From positions 2,170,001-2,234,000 of the forward strand of contig NZ_JAHWXM010000001.1 in NCBI RefSeq assembly GCF_023091225.1: DNA of 64,000 nucleotides, written 5' to 3'. Source of the DNA: Microbacterium galbinum (GTDB lineage: Bacteria > Actinomycetota > Actinomycetes > Actinomycetales > Microbacteriaceae). The position numbers and the translations under genes are program-made. Numbering within the stretch: the first letter of the stretch is position 1; each line of letters opens with the position of its first letter. Under the pieces are notes generated by a model. It saw nothing but the letters and a program-made list of their open reading frames with translations, was not told the DNA's origin and did not search any database. Of this stretch, positions 8,389 to 16,300 are shown piece after piece.

Positions 8389-9930
8389 TCACACGTCGTC
8401 TGGATCGATGAGGGGGGTCGTTCCCAGCAGCCCCAAACGGGTCGCGGCGGCGACGGCATCCGCCCGCGATCCGACGCCGAGCTTTCGGTACAGCGACGAG
8501 AGCTGCGTCTTGACCGTGTTGCGCGAGACCTTGAGCTCGACGGCCATCTCGGCGAGCGAGGCCGACGTCGACGCGGCAACCAGCACGCGTCGTTCTCGAT
8601 GCGTGAGCGGATGCCGCAGCAGAGCTTGACCGACCGTCAGCGTCGACGACTCGGAGAGCGGGATCGAGTCGGGGTCGCGCACGAGTCCGCGCAACGCCTC
8701 GAGCACGTACCCCGGCACCCCCGTGAACAGGCGCGCCCCGCCCTGCGCCGCATAGGCGGTGGCCATCGCGGCCGTCGCGGGGCTCAGCGAGGCCTCGTCG
8801 AGCACATCGGCCCAGGCGAGCAGCAGACGCGACTCGAGCTGCACGTGCGGGGTGGCATCAGGGTCGGAGACGATCACCGTGCTGAGGCGGCGAGCGCGTT
8901 CCCGATCGCCCGAGCGGATGGCCACGCGCATGCGCGCGAGACGGGTGAGGATGCCGGTCTCGTCGTTGTCGCTCACGCGCGATGCGGCGAGGGGCTGATC
9001 CATCGCGAGGAACGCGTCGACCCGCAGCGCCGTCACCGCGTCGGAGGCGAGGGAGCGCGCGGGGATGAGCTGGGTCGACTGCGCGACCGTAACGAACTCG
9101 AGCGCTTCGAGGGGGGACTCGCGGGCGAGGGCGTCACGCGCGAGGGCGAGCAGCTTGAACGGCCAGAGTTCGTCGGCGGACTCCAGAAGCGTAAGGGGCG
9201 CGAGCGCCGACGCGGCGTCGTTCTGCTGCTCGACGGCGATGAGTGCCCGTGCTGCGCGCTCCGTGCTCGCCGAGAAGCGCTGGAAGACGGTGGGGGCGCG
9301 CACCGGGTGTTCCTGGGCCAGCGCGAGGGCCTGCCGAGCGCTGGCGATCGATCCGCGCACGATGTGCGCGAGCGCGGACTTGCCGAGAGCGTCACGTTCG
9401 CTGTCGTGCAGCGTGGCGGTCGCCGCCATCCGCCGGGCCTGTCCGAATCGGCGGACGGCCGTCGCCGTGCGTCCGTTCAGCAGCTCGGTGAACCCGCTCT
9501 GCGCCATGAAGAACGCTGCCGGCCCGTCGGCGACGAGGCCCTCGGCCTCCGCCGCACGACTCCAGTCGGCGAGGCGGGAAGCCGATCGGTTCGCCGCGGA
9601 GTAGTCGCCGGCGAGCCGTGCGGCGAGGAGCTGCACGAAGTGGATGCCACCGGCCTCCTTCGCCGCGACCCGGCGATGATCGAAGAGCAGCACCTCGCGG
9701 GCGCGCTGCGACCCGGCCACCATCGCGAGCTGCCCGAGCGCTTCGAGGGGGAAGTGCCGGGCACGCACCGTCACGGGCAGTGATCGGAAGGCCTGCTCGA
9801 AGGCGTCGTAGTGGGCGTTGAGCAAGGGCCACACGTGCAGGGTGAGTGCAGCAGCGACGGCATCCTCGTCGCCCGAGTCCAGCGCTTCGGTGAGCGCCGC
9901 TTCGGAGACGGCGCTGATGTACGACGACAT
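8389..9930 (-). CDS. LuxR-type transcriptional regulator, 513 aa, without ATPase domain
   Basis: The C-terminal ~65 residues form a LuxR/GerE helix-turn-helix (HPLTHRERRVLVAAS, then SLAEMAVELKVSRNTVKTQL and YRKLGVGSRADAV). The preceding ~440 residues are Ala/Leu/Arg-rich helices like the helical-repeat part of LAL/MalT regulators, but no Walker A nucleotide site is visible, so it is not a full LAL protein. It starts 32 bases after the stop of the sigma gene (9963-10736) and reads in the same direction, so they are probably co-transcribed, with the adhesin gene next. A paralogue of similar length lies at 11666-13243. It probably regulates the surface-protein genes (inference from context). Confidence 0.8.
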   Translation of the reverse strand: MSSYISAVSEAALTEALDSGDEDAVAAALTLHVWPLLNAHYDAFEQAFRSLPVTVRARHFPLEALGQLAMVAGSQRAREVLLFDHRRVAAKEAGGIHFVQLLAARLAGDYSAANRSASRLADWSRAAEAEGLVADGPAAFFMAQSGFTELLNGRTATAVRRFGQARRMAATATLHDSERDALGKSALAHIVRGSIASARQALALAQEHPVRAPTVFQRFSASTERAARALIAVEQQNDAASALAPLTLLESADELWPFKLLALARDALARESPLEALEFVTVAQSTQLIPARSLASDAVTALRVDAFLAMDQPLAASRVSDNDETGILTRLARMRVAIRSGDRERARRLSTVIVSDPDATPHVQLESRLLLAWADVLDEASLSPATAAMATAYAAQGGARLFTGVPGYVLEALRGLVRDPDSIPLSESSTLTVGQALLRHPLTHRERRVLVAASTSASLAEMAVELKVSRNTVKTQLSSLYRKLGVGSRADAVAAATRLGLLGTTPLIDPDDV

Positions 9931-9962
9931 GACTCAGAGGTCCGTGCCGTCGACCGGAGCGC

Positions 9963-10736
9963 TCACGCGGCGACCGTCACGGACTGCGCCCCGGGCAGCG
10001 CCGCATAGGCCTGCAGGCCCGCCCGGCATCCGGGGCACTCGTGCGCCGCGGCCACGGCGGGATGACCGGCATTCCACGTGTGCTTCGCACCCACCAGCAA
10101 AGCGATCCCCTCCTGGTCGGTGCCGCACCCCGCCCCGGGGCACGCCCGCCGAAGGCACTCGGCCACCAGCTCGGTCCGCAGCGCGGCCTTCGCGCGGTAC
10201 ACCGCCGAGCTCACCCGCCCCGACGAACGGCCGAGCTCGAGAGCGACCTCCTGCGGCTTGCGACCGTTGATCAGCACCTCGGTGAGGAGCATCCGCTGTT
10301 CGTCCGACAACCGCGCGAACGCCACCCCGACGATCTCGTTGTCGATCGCCGCGTGGATGCGATCGGTCTCGTCGTGGTGCGCGAACTCGTGCACGTTGGC
10401 GTCATCGAGCGCGACGTTGCGCGACCGCGGAGCGCGCATCTCGTCGCGCAGACGATTGCGCATCGTCTGCGCGATGTAGGCGTGGGCGTTCTCGACCGGG
10501 CCGCGACCCTGCGACCACTTCTCCCAGGTCGCGAGCAGGGCGACCGAGAGCAGTTCCTCCGCCTCCATCGCTCGCCCCGCGATCGCACGCGAGAGGTTCA
10601 GCAGAGTCGGCATGCTCCGAGTGAACAGCACATCGGCCGCCCCGCGCTCCCCCGCATTCGTCGCACGGGCGAGGTCGTTCTCATCCCCTGCCGCAGCATC
10701 CGTCGCGAAGCGCGTCGGTCCATCCACATCGATCAT
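9963..10736 (-). CDS. ECF-like sigma factor with C-terminal zinc-binding tail (257 aa)
   Basis: Paralogue of the tethered sigma factor at 622-2013: the signatures MRNRLRDEMRAPRSR (region 2.4) and INGRKPQEVALELGR (region 4) match MRNRMIDEFRSPRSR and IDGRKPAELEDELGR. Region 2 spans ~33-105 and region 4 ~130-190. The tail carries Cys/His residues (C194, C199, C204, H232, C234, C237; HECPGC) resembling the zinc motif of anti-sigma proteins, but no membrane segment follows, so this one is soluble. ATG 10736 has GGGGAG just upstream; the longer TTG-started frame lacks a site. A 366-base leader contains the shared promoter element at 11020-11050 and three TCACCC repeats. Confidence 0.85.
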   Translation of the reverse strand: MIDVDGPTRFATDAAAGDENDLARATNAGERGAADVLFTRSMPTLLNLSRAIAGRAMEAEELLSVALLATWEKWSQGRGPVENAHAYIAQTMRNRLRDEMRAPRSRNVALDDANVHEFAHHDETDRIHAAIDNEIVGVAFARLSDEQRMLLTEVLINGRKPQEVALELGRSSGRVSSAVYRAKAALRTELVAECLRRACPGAGCGTDQEGIALLVGAKHTWNAGHPAVAAAHECPGCRAGLQAYAALPGAQSVTVAA

Positions 10737-10826
10737 GTCTCCCCTTGCAGCGGACGGCAGTCGCCCGCTCCCCTTATGAGAAGAGAACAAGAAGAGGGGT
10801 GTTCCGAAACGGCAACGTCGGAGAAA

Positions 10827-10856
10827 TCACCCACGAGTTCACCCACTCACTCACCC
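10827..10856. promoter_or_regulatory. Three direct TCACCC repeats at 12-bp period
   Basis: TCACCC at 10827, 10839 and 10851, the middle one preceded by GT (GTTCACCC). They lie in the long leader of the sigma gene. The unit resembles the TTCACCC repeats upstream of two adhesin genes, but the period is 12 rather than 11. Confidence 0.4.
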
Positions 10857-11019
10857 TCTGCGGGCTCGATGCGGCGGGGTCGATGCGGAGCGAGAGCCGA
10901 GAAGGAGAGGCGCTGGGGAACGCCCCTCCTTCTTCGCGACGCTGCGGGGTCATGTGGGAGGAAGGCTCCGCAGCCGCGGGCGAGCCCGCTCCATCGAGGC
11001 CTGGGGAGGTCCTCATCTT

Positions 11020-11050
11020 CTAGACGAGCGACGGGCGGGAATCTCACCCG
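11020..11050 (-). promoter_or_regulatory. Candidate ECF-type promoter of the sigma gene (copy 2 of shared element)
   Basis: Minus strand: GGTGAgaTTCC, then CCGTCGCTCGTCTAG, as at 8340-8370. This is consistent with one sigma factor reading both its own gene and the adhesin gene. The distance to the sigma ATG is long (about 285 bases). Confidence 0.55.
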
Positions 11051-11063
11051 CCCCGCGTGGGTT

Positions 11064-11081
11064 CCTGAGCCCATCGAAGGG
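11064..11081. repeat. 18-bp intergenic repeat, copy 1
   Basis: CCTGAGCCCATCGAAGGG differs at two positions from the sequence at 52426-52443. Short motifs of this form recur between genes in many high-GC genomes (recalled, not searched). Confidence 0.5.
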
Positions 11082-11105
11082 CCCCACCCCGGTACCGTGA
11101 GGGGG

Positions 11106-11687
11106 ATGGCCTCCCCGACTCATCGTCGCCCGACGACTCGCGTGCTCCTGATCTGCGGAGCGCTGGCCGCGGTGCACCTGCTGATCCACTTCGCGACCGC
11201 CCCCCTGCTCACCGCGCTCGCCCCGCTCGCCCCGCCGATGTACGCACTGGTGGCCGGAGTGCACAGCCTCCTGCCGTTCCTGGCCCGGCGGCTGACCGAT
11301 GTGCCGGGCACGGCCGTGCTCACCAGTGCGATCGCCGCCGTCTTCATCGCGGTCGCGAACACCGCGGGAGTGATCGTGATCTTCCCGCTGGTGCTGGCCG
11401 GAGCGGTCATCGACCTCGTCGTCTGGCGCACGCGAGGCACGGGCGCGCGGGTACGCCGACGGTATCTCCTGGCGGCGGTGTGCGCCGGGACGGCTCTCTT
11501 CGGGGTCTCCATCGTCGTGTTCTCGCCCGAGCACCTCTCCCCGGCGATCCTGCTGGGATCATTCCTCGGGCGCATCGTCGGCGAGTTGCTGGCGTCGGAG
11601 CTCTCCGGCGCCCTCGCCTCCGCCCTGCATCGCGCCGGCGTCGGACGAAACCGTACGGAGGCACCTCACAACAGCCCCAGCTCGTAG
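11106..11687 (+). CDS. Integral membrane protein, possible ECF-transporter S-component (193 aa)
   Basis: Five to six hydrophobic segments over 193 residues with small loops (starts MASPTHRRPTTRVLLICGAL; later LTALAPLAPPMYALVAGVHS). Size and pattern resemble the substrate-binding S-components of ECF transporters of the YkoE/MptD type, but no diagnostic motif is present, so this is a tentative call. GTGAGGGGG runs directly into the ATG. No EcfA or EcfT gene is adjacent, so a shared energising module elsewhere would be needed. The last 22 bases overlap the convergent LuxR gene. Confidence 0.55.
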   Translation: MASPTHRRPTTRVLLICGALAAVHLLIHFATAPLLTALAPLAPPMYALVAGVHSLLPFLARRLTDVPGTAVLTSAIAAVFIAVANTAGVIVIFPLVLAGAVIDLVVWRTRGTGARVRRRYLLAAVCAGTALFGVSIVVFSPEHLSPAILLGSFLGRIVGELLASELSGALASALHRAGVGRNRTEAPHNSPSS

Positions 11688-13243
11688 GCCCGCCCGATCA
11701 CCTCATCGCGAGTCGTCGACTCGAGACGGCGGTAGAGCGCCCGTGCGTGCGACTTCACGGTGTTGGTCGATAGGTGCGATTCGAGCGCGATCTCACGCAC
11801 GGTGAGGCCCCGCTCGAGCCCGAGGAGCACGTGCTGCTGCTGGGGCGTCAGGCGCACCCGATCCGTCGGATCCGGAAGCACTTGGCGTGCGCCGTGATCC
11901 GGTGGCAGGAGCGCATCGAGCGGCCCTCGCACATCGGCCGGCACGCTCAGCGCGGCGAACAGCAACCCGCGCTCGCCGATCGCCGCTCTGAGATCCGAGT
12001 AGCTCTCGGCCGCACTCATCCCCCCGGGACGGCGATCGGTGGCGACGGCGTGCACCGTCAGGGCCTTCACCCGCGCGCGGATCGTCTGCCTCTCCCCCAG
12101 CGTCGCCGCCGCACGACGCGCCGCCCCGACGACGTCTCCCTCGACGAGAGCGAGCTGCGCGCGCGCCACACGGTTCACGAGGTGGTCGTCCTGAGCGTCG
12201 ATGACGAGGCGAGCCTGACGCGTCTGCCCCAGGGAGAGCAGGAGATCGACCTCTCCCTGGGCCAACAGGGGTCCCATCGTCGTGCCTTCGCCCAGCCACT
12301 CCGCGTACCTGACGCGATCCGAGCGCAGTGAATCCAGCGCGCTGAGCCGGTCCCCCCACGCCAGCGCGTAGCGCATCCGAGCGTAAGAGACGGTCGGCCC
12401 CCAGCTCTGCTCGGCGTTGACGGGCTGATCGAGCAAGCGCACGGCGGCCTGGGCCTCGGACGACCGGAGACCCTCGATCGCGACGAGGCTCCGCGCGACA
12501 TCCGCGGTGAGCGCGATCCGGGAGCGATACCAGCCGTCGGCGGTCGGTGCATCGTCGTGACGCTCCAGCCAGGAGCGCGCCTGCTCGATGTCGCCCTCCA
12601 GCGCATGGAAGAGGGCCGACTTCCCGGCGGCATCCCTTTCGACGTAGGCGACGCGGGACTGATGAGCGCGTTCGTAGGCATCGCGCAGCCCGACGGCGGC
12701 GCCGGGGAGGTCGTCGGCGAGTCCGCGCGTGATCCCCGCCTGCAGCAGCGCCGGCGGCAGACGATCGTGCACGAGTGCGGGCTGATGCACCGCGGCGATG
12801 CGCCCGAACATCTCCACCAGCCGGGCGAGTTGGATCGCGCGTGACATCCTGCCTCGCACGCGGAGCGCGATCATGCGCGACGAGGCGACACTGAGCAGGC
12901 TGAGCGCTCGCTCCGAACGTGCGAGGGACTCCAGTTTCGCGGTGTCGTCGGCGTCGGGGAGAGTGGCAGCGCCCAGCATCCGGTCGACGGCGTCCGCCGA
13001 GGAGTGCAGGCGGATGTCGCGCACGGCCGCGGCTCGGGCATCCTGCTCGAACGCACCGAGCGGCACGGCCTTCAGGGTCAGGTCGAGGAGCTCCCGATGC
13101 TCGTCCAGGAGCAGAGACCAGTGTGTGCCGAGCAGTTGCACGGCCGACGACCAGTCCTCCTCGTCGAGCGCGCGGCGCAGGCCGTGCTCGACCTGGTCGG
13201 GGGACGGTCGGAGGCGCACGTCACCCAGGGGATCACTGCTCAT
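11666..13243 (-). CDS. LuxR-type transcriptional regulator, 525 aa, without ATPase domain
   Basis: Paralogue of the 513-aa regulator at 8389-9930: a ~455-residue Ala/Arg/Leu-rich helical region and a C-terminal LuxR helix-turn-helix (LTPQQQHVLLGLERGL, TVREIALESHLSTNTVKSHA, LYRRLES). No P-loop is seen. The ATG at 13243 follows TCCCTCCCCTC with no clear Shine-Dalgarno. It lies directly downstream of the 1853-aa adhesin gene, with a UUCG-type hairpin between them (13285-13320), so it could be read by leak-through or from its own AT-richer promoter near 13261-13284. It is likely a regulator of the surface island (inference). Confidence 0.8.
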   Translation of the reverse strand: MSSDPLGDVRLRPSPDQVEHGLRRALDEEDWSSAVQLLGTHWSLLLDEHRELLDLTLKAVPLGAFEQDARAAAVRDIRLHSSADAVDRMLGAATLPDADDTAKLESLARSERALSLLSVASSRMIALRVRGRMSRAIQLARLVEMFGRIAAVHQPALVHDRLPPALLQAGITRGLADDLPGAAVGLRDAYERAHQSRVAYVERDAAGKSALFHALEGDIEQARSWLERHDDAPTADGWYRSRIALTADVARSLVAIEGLRSSEAQAAVRLLDQPVNAEQSWGPTVSYARMRYALAWGDRLSALDSLRSDRVRYAEWLGEGTTMGPLLAQGEVDLLLSLGQTRQARLVIDAQDDHLVNRVARAQLALVEGDVVGAARRAAATLGERQTIRARVKALTVHAVATDRRPGGMSAAESYSDLRAAIGERGLLFAALSVPADVRGPLDALLPPDHGARQVLPDPTDRVRLTPQQQHVLLGLERGLTVREIALESHLSTNTVKSHARALYRRLESTTRDEVIGRAYELGLL

Positions 13244-13284
13244 GAGGGGAGGGAATCGCTCTCTTTTCTCCTATGCAATATACC

Positions 13285-13320
13285 GAGCGGCGACCGACCT
13301 TCGGGTCGTCGGCCGCCGCT
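13285..13320 (-). terminator. Hairpin with UUCG loop after the 1853-aa adhesin gene
   Basis: An imperfect stem (outer arm AGCGGCG/CGCCGCT, inner CGACC/GGTCG) closed by TTCG, 18 bases after the adhesin stop. Confidence 0.55.
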
Positions 13321-13338
13321 CCGTACGCGGGCGCGACG

Positions 13339-16300
13339 CTAACCCCGTCGCACCCCTTGCCGCCGCGAGACCACGACCAGTCCCGCGCCGGCGAGCATCA
13401 CCAGAAGGGCGAGGAGAGTCCACGCCCGGGGGTCGCCGCCGGTCGTGGCCAGCGGGCCCGACGGACCCGCCGGCGAGGGAGCAGCGGGAGCGACCTCGAC
13501 GATCGTCACACTGGCCGTCGCTTCGGCATCCGCCCGGGCGTCACCCACACCCGTCGCGGTGGCCGTCGCCACGTTGACGACCTCCCCTGCCGCGGCCTGC
13601 GCGGCCGTGACCTGATACTCCTCGATCGCCGCGCACGCCACCGTCTCTCCGGGAGCGAGCACGTCGGCCTCGCACTCGATCGCACCCGCCATCGGGTCCG
13701 ACACCTCGAGACCCGAGAGCGTCGCCGCGCTCGGGTTCGTGACGGTGAAGGTCCAGCGGATGCGGTCGTTCACCGTCATCCTGTCGTCACCGTCGACGTC
13801 GATCGGGGTACCGACCTTCTCGAGAGAGAGGGAGAGCACGCCGATGAACGGCAGTTCACTGGTCGACGGATCGGCATCGACCGTCGCATCGCCGAGCACG
13901 CTCGCCGTCGCGGACGCCGTGTTGGTGATGCCGCCGGCATCCACGTCGTCCTGCGTGACCTCGTACGCAGCGACGCAGTCCACGTACTGACCGGGCAGGA
14001 GGCTTCCGGTCTCGCAGCCGATCTCGGAGAGCTCGCCCGTTCCGGAGAACGCCCCCTCCTCGACCTCGATGCCCGAGACCGTCACGTTGCCGGTGTTCGT
14101 CACCCGGAAGCGGTACTCGATCTCCTGCCCCGCCGCCTCGATGCCCTCGACGTCGGCCGTCTTGACGATCGCCAGGCCGGGCACGCGCTCGAACGAGAGA
14201 TCCTCGCGCGAGGGGTCGGACGCGATCGGCCCGCCCGGACCGGTACCCGTCGCGGTCGCAGTGTTCGACAGCGAACCGGCATCCACGTCGTCCTGCGTGA
14301 TGACGTACGTCGCCTCGCAGATCAACTGGTCGTCGGGATCGAGGGTGCGCGAGACATCGCCGCAGTCGACGGCCGAGAGGTCGCCCGATCCGGTGAACTC
14401 GCCCTCGACGACCGCGACGCTCTGGAGCGTGACGTTGCCGGTGTTGGTGACGACGAACGAGTACGTGACCTCTTCGTCGACCGCGAGGTCGGTCGGGGTC
14501 GCGGACTTGACGATCGTGAGGCCCGGAGCCGCGTCGATGATCACGGGGGCCGACGACGGGTCGCTCGACACGACGTCATCCGCCGGGGTGGTGGCGTGGG
14601 CCACCGCCGTGTTGTCGATGCGTCCGTTGTTCACGTCGGCCTGGGTCACCGCGTACGTCGCGGTGCAGTCGACGGAGTCGCCCGGCGCGAGGGAGCCCTC
14701 GGCGCAGTTCGCGACGACGTCCTCGCCCGATCCGGTGAACGCCGTCTCCTCGATCTCGATGCCCTCGAGTGTGACGTTACCGTCGTTCGTGACGGTGAAG
14801 ACGTACGACACCTCGTCACCCGCCGCCTGGATCGGATCGGATGCCACCGACTTCACCAGGGAGAGAGCGGGCGCCGCGGTCACGTCGACGGTCGCACTCG
14901 ACGGCTCGGACTCGGGGCCGTCGACGCCGGCGGGAGCCGACGCCGAGGCGATGGCCATGTTGGTGATCGCTCCGGCATCGAGGTCGGCCTGCGTGACCTC
15001 GTACGCGGCGGAGCAGGTGACGACGTCGCCCGGGGCGAGCTCGCCCGCCTCCGCCGGACACGTGACGACCGGAGCCGTACCCGTTCCCGAGAAGGCGGTC
15101 TCGTCGATCTGCACGTCGGTGACGGTGACGTCACCGGAGTTGGTGACCTCGAAGGAGTAGGCGACCTCGTCCCCGACGCCGTCGACGATGGTCGGCGATG
15201 CCGACTTCACGAGCGTCAGCGCGGCCGATCGGATCAGGTCGTCGGTGTCGGAGTCGTCGGCAGCCAGGATGACACCCGGGAGAGCCGGATCGCCCGCCTC
15301 GACCCGGACGCCGTTGACGATCTCGTCCTGCGTCTCCGCGGCCTGCACGACGCGCACCGTGACGGTGACCTGCTGGGTCGAGCCCGCCGCCCCCGTCGCG
15401 GCATCGCCGTCGCCGAGCCGGCCCGACGGCGCCAGGGACGCGATGCTCCAGGTCACCGTTCCTCCCGGGCGCAGGCCGTCGGCATCCGCCTCGCCCTGAT
15501 CGGTCACCACGCCACCCGCGCTGGCCGAGACGAACGCGAGGGTGTCGGGCAGGGTGTCGGTCACGACCGCATCCGCGATCGCCTCGCCCGTGAGCAGGTT
15601 GGCAACGTCGATCGTGTACGTGAACTCCTCGCCCATCGCGACGGTGTCGACGCCGTCGGTCTTGGTGATGCCGACGAGGGCGTCTCCCTGCGCGACGACG
15701 AAGCACGCCTCGGTGGTGTTGTTCGCGTCGACGGGGTCGGACATCAGGCCGGAGACCTCGGCCCCGAAGCACGTGTCGTCACCGACCAGCTGGTCATCGG
15801 GAATGACGGCGGGCAGGTCGAGCGCGTTCGGTTCGTCGAGCGCGAGCATGCGCGATGCGCCCTCCGCCGTCACCGGATCGCACGTCAACGTCACGGGTCC
15901 GAGCACCGAGCCGTCGGCGGCGACATCATCGGCATCGCACACCCACCCCTCGGGGGTCAGGCTGGTGATGCGGATGCCGGCAGGAACGGCGATCTCGACG
16001 GTCGCCGGCGCAGCCTCCGACCCGCCGAGGTTCGTCACCACGAAGGGAACCGTGCCGGGGCGTCCGGCCTGCAGCGGCAGGCGATCGGGCACCGAGACCG
16101 CGAGATCGGCCTCCTGCGTGGTCGCGCACACCGGGCGCGGTTCGGTCGGCAGTGTGCTGGCGCTGTCGATGGCGACCGAATTGCAGGCGATCGCGTCGGC
16201 GGGGGCGCCCGGCACGACGTTGGCCGTGAACTCGAACGACGACGATTCTCCCGGTGCGAGATTGCCGCTCACCTGCGCGCGGATCGCGGAGGCACCGAAC

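Larger units (their letters stand above)
10737..11105. other. 369-bp intergenic region between divergent genes
   Basis: It holds the TCACCC triplet (10827-10856), the ~31-bp promoter element (11020-11050), an 18-bp repeat related to one at 52426 (11064-11081) and, at 11091-11105, a CGGTACCGTGAGGG stretch leading into the start of the rightward membrane-protein gene. An 80-codon frame on the minus strand (10774-11016) has no convincing start and I do not call it a gene. Confidence 0.6.

Noticed and set aside
4394..8629. 1411-codon open frame on the plus strand
   Set aside because: It is antisense to the clear DUF11 adhesin gene; composition is Arg/Gly/Val-rich with no domain, as expected for a shadow frame in high-GC DNA.
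10774..11016. 80-codon minus-strand frame in the sigma gene leader
   Set aside because: No Shine-Dalgarno, low-complexity composition, and the ATG lies only a few bases after the candidate -10, too close for a leaderless start.
10041..11105. Upstream part of a 548-codon plus-strand frame (10041-11687)
   Set aside because: The first ~355 codons are antisense to the sigma gene or cross the regulatory region; the real protein begins at ATG 11106 with a good GAGGG.
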